Made by a program: the position numbers and the translations under genes. From assembly GCF_013464485.1 (NCBI RefSeq), contig NZ_RAUX01000009.1, positions 36,831 through 100,830 of the forward strand: DNA of 64,000 nt, in the 5' to 3' direction. The notes under the pieces are model-generated. The model saw only the letters and a program-made list of their open reading frames with translations, searched no databases and was not told the DNA's origin. The first letter of the stretch is position 1. Each line of letters starts with the position of its first letter. Below, piece by piece: positions 24,955-32,162 of this stretch. This stretch comes from Stenotrophomonas maltophilia. Its GTDB lineage: Bacteria; Pseudomonadota; Gammaproteobacteria; Xanthomonadales; Xanthomonadaceae.

Positions 24955-26142
24955 TCATCGCGTGGCGGCACAGCCCAGCATATCCAGATCGATGGCATCG
25001 GCCATGCGCCGGTAGCCTTCGTCGTTGGGGTGCAGATGGTCGCGGGTGATGTCGGCTGGCAGTGCCTCGGGCAGTTTCGGATCACGCAGCGCGGCATCGA
25101 AATCAATGATCCCGTCGAAACCGGTCCTGCCGCCGCGGGCCCACTGGTTGATCGAAGCACGCGTGGCAGCCGAGACTGGCTCATAGCGCTCGGAACCGCC
25201 GAACGGGGTCAGCGTGCCCAGCCAGGCACGGATGCCGTGCGCGTGCAGGCGCGTGGCCACCTGTTGATAGCCCAGCAGCATGTCAGGTGCATTGCGGCCG
25301 GAAACCGGCTGCGTGCCGCCGCCGTTGCGGATGTCATTGATGCCTTCGAACAGGATCACCTGATCCGCACCGGCCACTGCAATCACATCGCGATCCAGGC
25401 GCGACAGGGCGCTGTGACTGCGCCCATGGTCGAGCAGCTTGTTGCCGCTGATGCCCTGGTTGAGTACCACGAAGCGGTCCGGACAGGCCTGCTGCAGCCG
25501 CTGCGCCAGGCGCTCGGGCCACTGGTTGAAGGTGCCGCGACGGGCCGTGGCGCCTTCCGTGATGGAATCGCCCAGCGCCACGATCACCTGCGGGCGCTCG
25601 CCACGTTGCACCTGCACCGCCGAGAACACGTTCTGCTGGTAGCTCAGCCGGACACTGCCTGCCACGTCGTCCTGCCTGCCATCCACCACGCGCAGTTCAG
25701 TCCGGCGGACTGCCGGCCGGGTCGGCTGGGGGAAGTAGGCACTGACACTGATTTCCTGCAGCGCCGACACTGGCAGGCGCACCGGATCGCTCAGCAGCGC
25801 AGCGCCGACCGGCACATCGATGGCGCCCCGGCCGTCTACGGTCACCGGCAATGCGGCGGCCTTGCCATCCTTCAGCCGCACGCGGACGTCCTCCACGTGC
25901 AGTGGCGCAGTGCCGAGCTCGTTGCTGATGCGCAGGCGCAGCGCATCGCCGCGGCTGCCGATACGGATATCCTGCCGCACGGTCTGCGCGGCGAACTGCA
26001 CCGGGGTATCGGGCGTGCCGTCCTTGCGGTCGGGCGCAGGCGACGCAGTCCAGGCTGTGACCCAGACCGGTGCGGCCTGGGCGGCAGGGGCGGTCACGGC
26101 AGCGCCGAGAGCCAGCGAAAGCAGGGTGATCCAGCGCTGCAT
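24955..26142 (-). CDS. Secreted SGNH/GDSL hydrolase in alginate operon
   Basis: The 395-residue protein has a signal peptide (LLSLALGAAVTAPAAQA). A beta-rich N-terminal domain of about 190 residues is followed by an SGNH hydrolase domain with GDSITEG (nucleophile Ser), NQGISGNKLLDHG, EGINDI and DHLHPND (Asp and His). Such esterases remove acyl groups from carbohydrates. Between the DEH reductase and KDG kinase genes of an alginate-use operon, a plausible role is removing O-acetyl groups from bacterial alginate so that the lyases can act. That role is inference. Confidence 0.82.
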   Translation of the reverse strand: MQRWITLLSLALGAAVTAPAAQAAPVWVTAWTASPAPDRKDGTPDTPVQFAAQTVRQDIRIGSRGDALRLRISNELGTAPLHVEDVRVRLKDGKAAALPVTVDGRGAIDVPVGAALLSDPVRLPVSALQEISVSAYFPQPTRPAVRRTELRVVDGRQDDVAGSVRLSYQQNVFSAVQVQRGERPQVIVALGDSITEGATARRGTFNQWPERLAQRLQQACPDRFVVLNQGISGNKLLDHGRSHSALSRLDRDVIAVAGADQVILFEGINDIRNGGGTQPVSGRNAPDMLLGYQQVATRLHAHGIRAWLGTLTPFGGSERYEPVSAATRASINQWARGGRTGFDGIIDFDAALRDPKLPEALPADITRDHLHPNDEGYRRMADAIDLDMLGCAATR

Positions 26143-26160
26143 GGGAAATGTCCGCTCAGG

Positions 26161-26913
26161 TCAGGAGAAGTAGGTGCCGCCGTTGACATCCAGGTTCGCA
26201 CCGGTGATGAAGGCCGCTGCGTCCGAGGCCAGGAACACCGCCGCATCTGCCGCCTCTTCCGGCACGCCCTGGCGGCGGAGCGGGGTCGCACCGGCTACCG
26301 CCGTGCGCACTTCCGGCTTGGTGAATTCATCGTGGAAGCGGGTGGCGATCATGCCGCAGCACAGTGCATTCACGCGGATGCCCTTCGGCCCCAGTTCCTT
26401 GGCCATGGCGCGGGTGAAGGTCATCACCGCCGCCTTGGCAGTGGCATAGATCGAAGCGCCCGGGCCGCCGCCATCGCGCCCTGCCTGCGAAGCAAAGTTC
26501 ACGATGGCCGCGCCTTCGCCCATGTGCGGCACCACTGCGTGGGTGGTCAGGTAGGTGGAGGTGAGGTTCAGGTCCATCACGGTGTGGAAGAACGCCGGAT
26601 CGATGTCGGCCAGCGGGCGGCGCTGCACCATGCCGCCGGCCACGTTCACCAGCAGGTCGATGCGCTCACCGAAGGCGGCCTGGGTGGCGGCCACCAGGCG
26701 GGCCACGGCAGCGGCGTCGGTCACGTCGGCGCGGTGCACGATGGCCTGGCCACCGGCGGCCAGGACGGCGGCCAGCGTGTCCTGCGCGCTGGCTTCGTCG
26801 TTGGCGTAGTTGATGCACACGCGTGCACCGGCGGCGGCCAGCTTGATCGAGACGGCGCGACCGATATCACGGCCACCACCGGTGACGATGGCCACCTTGT
26901 CCTTGAACGACAT
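26161..26913 (-). CDS. SDR-family DEH (4-deoxy-5-hexoseulose uronate) reductase
   Basis: The 250-residue short-chain dehydrogenase has the cofactor motif TGGGRDIGRA (residues 11-20), NVAGG, catalytic Ser in FASQAG and the YATAK Tyr/Lys pair. In alginate catabolism this enzyme class reduces DEH, the unsaturated monomer released by exolytic lyase, to KDG. It lies between the lyase and transporter genes and the KDG kinase gene, matching that step. Chemistry is certain at the family level; the DEH substrate comes from context. Confidence 0.83.
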   Translation of the reverse strand: MSFKDKVAIVTGGGRDIGRAVSIKLAAAGARVCINYANDEASAQDTLAAVLAAGGQAIVHRADVTDAAAVARLVAATQAAFGERIDLLVNVAGGMVQRRPLADIDPAFFHTVMDLNLTSTYLTTHAVVPHMGEGAAIVNFASQAGRDGGGPGASIYATAKAAVMTFTRAMAKELGPKGIRVNALCCGMIATRFHDEFTKPEVRTAVAGATPLRRQGVPEEAADAAVFLASDAAAFITGANLDVNGGTYFS

Positions 26914-26955
26914 GCGGGGAACTCCTTGGTTTGCGGGGGAATGAAAAACGTGGGA

Positions 26956-28260
26956 TCAACGGCCGGGGCGGTCGAGCTTGTGGATCGGGCCGGTCCACCA
27001 CCACAGCGCGGCCAGCGACAGCGGCACCAGGGCAGCGACAAGAATGAAAATGGGCGCGTAGGAATGGCGGGTCAGCACCGGCACCAGCCAGGTGGTGATC
27101 AGGGTGCCGGCCACGGCGGCCAGCCCACCCAGACCGGCAAGGGTGCCCACCGAACGACCGTCGAACAGATCGCCCGGCAGGGTCTGGATGTTGCCGATCG
27201 CCACCTGGAAGCCGAACAGCACGGCAGCGATCGCCAGCACCGCCAGCAGCGGCTGGTTGGCCAGCACCGCGCCCAGCAGGGCCGGGGCCATGATCACGCA
27301 GCCCAGCGAGATGGACAGCTTGCGCGCGCGGTCCACGCTGCGCCCGGCGCGGATCAGCCGGCCCGATAGCCAGCCGCCGCTGAGGCTGCCCAGCATGGCG
27401 CCGACGAAGGGCACCCAGGCGAACAGGCCGATCTGCTTGATGTCAAAGCCGAACGTTTCGGCCAGGTAGATCGGCAGCCACGAAACGAACAGCCACCAGA
27501 TCGGGTCCAGCAGGAAGCGGCAGGCCAGCATGCCCCAGCTCTGCCGATGGGCCAGCAGCGCACGCACGCTCGCCTTCGGCGCGGCCACCGCCTGCTGTCC
27601 GGCCTGGTCTTCCTGGATCAATCGGCGCTCGGCGTCGCTCACCCACGGGTGCTTGTCCGGCCCGGCGCGGTAGACGAACAGCCAGGGCAGCAGCCACAGG
27701 AAGCCGATGGCACCGACCAGCACGAAGGTGCCGCGCCAGCCCAGCCACAGGTACAGGCCGGCGATGGCCGGTGCCGAGACAATCGCGCCTACCGACGCAC
27801 CGGCATTGAACACGCCCTGCGCCAGCGCCCGTTCGCGCGCCGGGAACCATTCCGCATTGGCCTTCACCGCGCCCGGCCATGCACCGGCCTCGCTGATGCC
27901 CAGCATCGCGCGCACCAGGCTGAAGGACAGGATCGAATGGGTGACCGCATGCAGGGCGATGGAGATCGACCACACGCTGATCGACAGGGCAAAGCCCAGC
28001 CGCGTGCCGATCATGTCGAACAGGCGGCCGAACAGGAACTGGCCGGCCGCGTAGAACAGCATGAACACCGTTACCAGCAGCGCGTAGTCATCCTTGGTTG
28101 CGCCCACTTCCTTGGCGATCTCCGGCCACATCACCGCCAGTGCGTTGCGGTCGATGTAGTTGATCACCGTGGCCACCGCAATCAGGCCGACGATCAGCCA
28201 GCGCACCGCCGACCGCACCGGCACCTTGCGCAGGCTGGATACTACCGCCGGGCCGTTCAT
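26956..28260 (-). CDS. MFS transporter, hexuronate (ExuT-like) type
   Basis: This 434-residue protein has about 12 membrane helices and the MFS loop motif FGRLFDMIGTRLG after helix 2. NYIDRNALAVMWPEIAKEVG is typical of the anion:cation symporter/hexuronate group. It probably imports DEH or small alginate oligomers across the inner membrane. Its start overlaps the stop of the PL17 lyase gene (ATGA), so expression is coupled. Confidence 0.85.
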   Translation of the reverse strand: MNGPAVVSSLRKVPVRSAVRWLIVGLIAVATVINYIDRNALAVMWPEIAKEVGATKDDYALLVTVFMLFYAAGQFLFGRLFDMIGTRLGFALSISVWSISIALHAVTHSILSFSLVRAMLGISEAGAWPGAVKANAEWFPARERALAQGVFNAGASVGAIVSAPAIAGLYLWLGWRGTFVLVGAIGFLWLLPWLFVYRAGPDKHPWVSDAERRLIQEDQAGQQAVAAPKASVRALLAHRQSWGMLACRFLLDPIWWLFVSWLPIYLAETFGFDIKQIGLFAWVPFVGAMLGSLSGGWLSGRLIRAGRSVDRARKLSISLGCVIMAPALLGAVLANQPLLAVLAIAAVLFGFQVAIGNIQTLPGDLFDGRSVGTLAGLGGLAAVAGTLITTWLVPVLTRHSYAPIFILVAALVPLSLAALWWWTGPIHKLDRPGR

Positions 28261-30485
28261 CGCGCGTCACCCTTGCTGCGGTCCATGCGCGCGTGGCTGC
28301 CGCTCCAGCGGTAGGCGTGGCCATCGACGGTCACGCTGTGCTCGCCCTTGGCGGTGCTGTCGTCGGCCACGCCCAGGGCGATGCGGGCGCCGCTGGCCAG
28401 GCGCAGTTCAATTACCTCGGCATCGCTGCCACGGCTGCGCACGATCTCCTTGATGCGGCTGTCGGCGCCGTGCACGTATTCGGCGGTGCCGTTGTACTCG
28501 CCATGCGGCTCCAGCACGCTGTAGAAGGTCACGTCCTTCTGGCCCTCCACGCGTTGCAGCAGGGCCGGCTCGCGGCGCAGGTTGAACTCCGGATCGTTGG
28601 CGCCGCTTTCCACCAGCAGCGCCTGCGCTGGCGCACTGCTGCCGAAGCGGTAGGTGTAAAAGCGCCCATCCAGCAGCCAGGCCAGCGTGCGCGGTTCGCT
28701 GCCGGGCTTGCTGCGCGCATCCAGCCACAGGTGCTGGTAGCCGTTATCGCTGCCCAGCACCGGACGCTGCGCTGGGAAATGTTCGGCCTCGAAGCCGGTG
28801 GTGACGATGTGGCCGTTGAAGTGCAGGGGCAGGTCGTAGCGCGCGGCCTTGTCGCCGTGCACCTGCAGCAGGTCCAGCACCACAGGCAGGCCCAGTTCGG
28901 GGTGGCGCAGCAGCGCCTGGGTGCGGGTGAACACCACGCCGGGGTAGGCATCGCGCATGCTGGCCGAGGCCACCTGGGTATCGGCGTCGGCCTGGAAGAA
29001 GCGCACCTGCGGTGCGTGTTCTTCGCCGCGCTTCCAGTCGCCCCTGAAGTGGCTGGTCTCGTTCACCACCAGGGTGTTGTGCGCCACGGTCTGCTTGGCC
29101 CAGCTGCGGTTCTCGGCCAGGTAGATGCCGCCCCGCTTGGCTTCCACGTTCAGGAAGCGGGCCGCGCCGTAGTCGGTCACCACCGGGTTGCCATTGTCAT
29201 AGAACAGCCAGTTGAGCTTGTCGAAATGCCCATGGCCCATACCCTGCATGGTGTCCTTCTGCACCAGCGCCTGGCCGCGTTCACCGTTCATGCGCAGGAT
29301 CGCCAGGCCACCGCGGTCGCCGGCCGGGCCATCGCGCAGCAGCATGGGCTGGAAGTCGAACGGTTTGGCCTTGTTGGCCGCCAATGCCTGCGCCACCTGC
29401 AGGCCCTCAGGCGACAGCAGCAGCCGTTTCTGTTTCTGTGCCACCGACAACAGACGATCATCACCGCTGCGCGCGTAGGCAATGCCGATGCCGGCCACCA
29501 GTTCCTCGGTGTCAATGCCCTTGTCCAGGATCGCATCGTTGATCGGGAAGAACAGGTCGTCATAGCTGGTCTGCACCAGCACATCCACCGCCTTCAGCAG
29601 CACGCCATCGCGGCGCTGGAAGATCTTCCGCTGCGGCTCGTTGCGCTCGATGGCATTGGCGAACAGCAGGAACGGCGCCAGCGCATAGCGCTGGTAGTAC
29701 GGGCCCTCCTCGTAATAGCCGTCGGGCGAGAACAACAGGTCGATCTGCCGCAGGAAACCGAACTGGTCATTCTTCTGGCTGCCGCGCAGCGATTTCTCCA
29801 CCAGTTCCTGGTCACGCAGCACATAGCCGGTCATGCCGGTGGCCGCGACTGCCCAGGTCGCATGGTTGTGGATCTGGTCGTAGTTCTTCGGCTCGCTCAC
29901 CAGGAATTCGGCCATCGGCCGGAACACCTGTGATTCGATGGTCTGCCGGTCGGCGGCGGGCAACGCATCGCGGATCGCGTCATAGCCCTGGATGGCGTTC
30001 ACCAGCCATACCGAATCGTTCAGCACCTGCCAGAACACGCGGCCGGGAATCTGTCCGCGGCCTTCGGGGTGCGGGCCCAGGGTAGGGTAGAGTTTGGCGT
30101 ACTGCATCAGTATGTCGCGCGCGTAGTCGACATAGGCCTTGTCACCGGTCAGCCGGTACAGCGTGCCGGCCGCCAGCAGCGCCTGGTAATTGCGTTTGTG
30201 CTGTTCGTGGGTGAGGCCGCCGCCCTTGTCCTTGGGCACCGGCACATCGATGCCGGCCTGCATCATCTTCTTCAGCGATTTTTCCGCGCGTGACTGTTCC
30301 TTGGCGAACCACGGGTAGCGGCTGCCTTCGCTGGCCATCTGCTGCCACTGTGCGGCAGTGACCAGCACCGGCGCGGCTTCGGCCTGTCGCGCGGCAGCAT
30401 TGGGGGCTGCGAACAGCGATGCGCTCGGCAGCAGGGCGAAGGGGGCGGCCAAAGCCAGGGAAACGAACAGCGGCTGCAACCTCAT
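28257..30485 (-). CDS. PL17 oligo-alginate lyase (exolytic)
   Basis: The 742-residue protein has a signal peptide (LFVSLALAAPFALLPSASLFA), an alpha/alpha-toroid domain (about 60-390) and a heparinase II/III-like beta-sheet domain. Conserved PL17 residues are visible: the Asn/His segment QIHNHATWAVAATG and the catalytic Tyr region YYEEGPYYQRYALAPF. S. maltophilia is known to have an exolytic PL17 alginate lyase of this type. The enzyme releases unsaturated uronate monomers that become DEH. The start overlaps the PL6 gene's stop by four bases. Confidence 0.9.
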   Translation of the reverse strand: MRLQPLFVSLALAAPFALLPSASLFAAPNAAARQAEAAPVLVTAAQWQQMASEGSRYPWFAKEQSRAEKSLKKMMQAGIDVPVPKDKGGGLTHEQHKRNYQALLAAGTLYRLTGDKAYVDYARDILMQYAKLYPTLGPHPEGRGQIPGRVFWQVLNDSVWLVNAIQGYDAIRDALPAADRQTIESQVFRPMAEFLVSEPKNYDQIHNHATWAVAATGMTGYVLRDQELVEKSLRGSQKNDQFGFLRQIDLLFSPDGYYEEGPYYQRYALAPFLLFANAIERNEPQRKIFQRRDGVLLKAVDVLVQTSYDDLFFPINDAILDKGIDTEELVAGIGIAYARSGDDRLLSVAQKQKRLLLSPEGLQVAQALAANKAKPFDFQPMLLRDGPAGDRGGLAILRMNGERGQALVQKDTMQGMGHGHFDKLNWLFYDNGNPVVTDYGAARFLNVEAKRGGIYLAENRSWAKQTVAHNTLVVNETSHFRGDWKRGEEHAPQVRFFQADADTQVASASMRDAYPGVVFTRTQALLRHPELGLPVVLDLLQVHGDKAARYDLPLHFNGHIVTTGFEAEHFPAQRPVLGSDNGYQHLWLDARSKPGSEPRTLAWLLDGRFYTYRFGSSAPAQALLVESGANDPEFNLRREPALLQRVEGQKDVTFYSVLEPHGEYNGTAEYVHGADSRIKEIVRSRGSDAEVIELRLASGARIALGVADDSTAKGEHSVTVDGHAYRWSGSHARMDRSKGDAR

Positions 30486-31921
30486 CGATCAACTCCATTG
30501 CGGGTGCGTGACAGGGCAACTTCGCCCACCTTGGGATACCAGGCGACGCCGGTCGCCTCGCGCGCGGTCATCGCCAGGGCAGGATCGGCGCCCACGACGG
30601 GCAGGGCAGGTGTGGGCACCCATAGTCCGCTGTCAGCCTGCTGCAGGCTGACGCTACGGCTCTCTACGCCTCCCGGGAACACGGTGCTGGCTGCCGGCGA
30701 CTGCACGTTGCCGCTGAAGTCGATACCGGCCAGCGAACTGGCGGCATTGGGCGGGTTCCTGCTGCTGCGGTTGACGATCAGGTTGCCGGTGAAGCGACTG
30801 TTGCTGGCGGCCACGACGATGCCTTTCGCCTCATCGTGGCCGACGCCGAAACTGATCTTCGCCACGTCCACGAAGGTGTTGCGGCTGATGGTGGCATTGA
30901 CCACCGGTGCATAGCCGGACAGCGGCGGATTGACTTGCGCATCCATCACCGCCAGCGCCGAACGGTTGCTGGAGCCGGCCAGGCGCTCGAAGTAGTTGTT
31001 GCTGACGGTCTGGTTGGCATTGATGATGCGTACGCCGCCGGTGCCTGCCTTGCCATCGCCGAGGAAGACGTTGTCGATCACCCGGTTGCCGTTGCCATGG
31101 CGTAGCGTGAGCGCTCCTGCCGAGCGGTAGAACACGTTGCCGCGGTAGGTATTGCCGCCAGATTTGTTGGAGACGATTTCGGTCTCGCCGTCGCAGCCTT
31201 CGAACCAGTTGTTCTCCACCGTGCTGTTCGAATTGCTCAGCGAGGTGTCACTGGTGCCGACTCGAATCGTTTCACCGCCGTTGACACCCAGTGCTGGGCG
31301 TGGCCCGAACCAGTTGTGGTCGATGCGGTGCTGGTTGTCCAGGCCCTGGGTGGCATCTCGCACCACCACTACCGTGGGTCCGGCGTTGGTCTTGCCGCGC
31401 AGCTGGCTGTGATCGAGGCGGTTGTGACTGCCATAGAAGGAAACCCAGTAGTCCTGGTCGCTGGCATCGGGGTTGGTGTAGTCGTCGATCACCAGGCCGG
31501 TGACGCGACTGTTGCTGGCGACGGCCTTGCTTGATTCGCGGAACGCCACCACCGCATCACCCGGTGCATAGCCGTTGCGGAACACCAGGTTGGACACCTG
31601 CAGGTAGCTCCCCACCAGGCGCAGGTCCGAGCGTCCGCTGAGGACGACCTTGCCGGCGGTCTGCGCGCGCAGCACGATCGGTGCGGCTGCCGTGCCCTGG
31701 CCCTTCAGCAGCAACCGGGCATCGTTCCAGATGCCGTCAGCCAGCACGATCTCATCGCCGGGCTGCAGCGCTGCTGCGGCGGTAGCGAACTCAGCGACAT
31801 CGTGGACGAGCCAGCTGGCTGCACTTGCTGCTGAAGTGGTCAGGCACATGGCCAGACCAGTAGCCAGGCAGAATAGTGATGGAATGTTGGACGGGTGACG
31901 CGCCAGCGAGTGAATGCGCAT
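30482..31921 (-). CDS. PL6 polysaccharide lyase (alginate / chondroitinase-B type)
   Basis: The 479-residue protein has a signal peptide and a right-handed beta-helix of the chondroitinase-B family. The start region LQPGDEIVLADGIWNDARLLLKGQGTAAAPIVLRAQ is typical. The catalytic Lys and Arg lie in NKSGGNTYRGNVFYRSAGALTLRHGNGNRVIDN (about residues 265-297). With a PL17 partner and uronate genes next to it, alginate is the likely substrate. ATG 31921 is preceded by GGAAGG; the open frame upstream runs into the operator region. It is the first gene of the six-gene minus-strand operon. Confidence 0.88.
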   Translation of the reverse strand: MRIHSLARHPSNIPSLFCLATGLAMCLTTSAASAASWLVHDVAEFATAAAALQPGDEIVLADGIWNDARLLLKGQGTAAAPIVLRAQTAGKVVLSGRSDLRLVGSYLQVSNLVFRNGYAPGDAVVAFRESSKAVASNSRVTGLVIDDYTNPDASDQDYWVSFYGSHNRLDHSQLRGKTNAGPTVVVVRDATQGLDNQHRIDHNWFGPRPALGVNGGETIRVGTSDTSLSNSNSTVENNWFEGCDGETEIVSNKSGGNTYRGNVFYRSAGALTLRHGNGNRVIDNVFLGDGKAGTGGVRIINANQTVSNNYFERLAGSSNRSALAVMDAQVNPPLSGYAPVVNATISRNTFVDVAKISFGVGHDEAKGIVVAASNSRFTGNLIVNRSSRNPPNAASSLAGIDFSGNVQSPAASTVFPGGVESRSVSLQQADSGLWVPTPALPVVGADPALAMTAREATGVAWYPKVGEVALSRTRNGVDR

Positions 31922-31961
31922 GAAATCCTTCCAGGGGCGGCCGGGCCGTCGTTTCAGGGTG

Positions 31962-32085
31962 GGTATGCATACCACTTCCGGGTCTGTTGTAAGCCAGCTC
32001 TCGCGCAAAGTCATGCTGCAGCAGCACATTAAACTGCGATCAATTGGTATGGATAAAAGGCATTTCAACAATCGCATACCAATTG
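31962..32085. promoter_or_regulatory. Operators in divergent alginate promoter
   Basis: Three GGTATG/CATACC elements lie between the PL6 gene and the TonB receptor gene. They are a perfect 12-bp palindrome GGTATGCATACC (31962-31973), CAATTGGTATG (32041-32051), and its exact complement CATACCAATTG (32075-32085). A TTGACA -35-like box (32087-32092) follows at once. The pattern resembles UxuR/ExuR-type (FadR subfamily) sites, AATTGGTATACCAATT, and the GntR/FadR-type gene at 35157 is the natural binder. No well-formed -10 was found. Confidence 0.6.
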
Positions 32086-32162
32086 GTTGACATTTTCATG
32101 TCGCCGTGTCGAAGCTGCGTCCCACGCCTGGCGTGCAGGCGATCCTTTGGGAGGAGGAAACC

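Noticed and set aside
24889-27369. An 826-codon plus-strand frame across the alginate operon
   Set aside because: It spans the opposite strand of several well-supported genes and has shadow-type composition (Gln, His, Arg, Gly rich).
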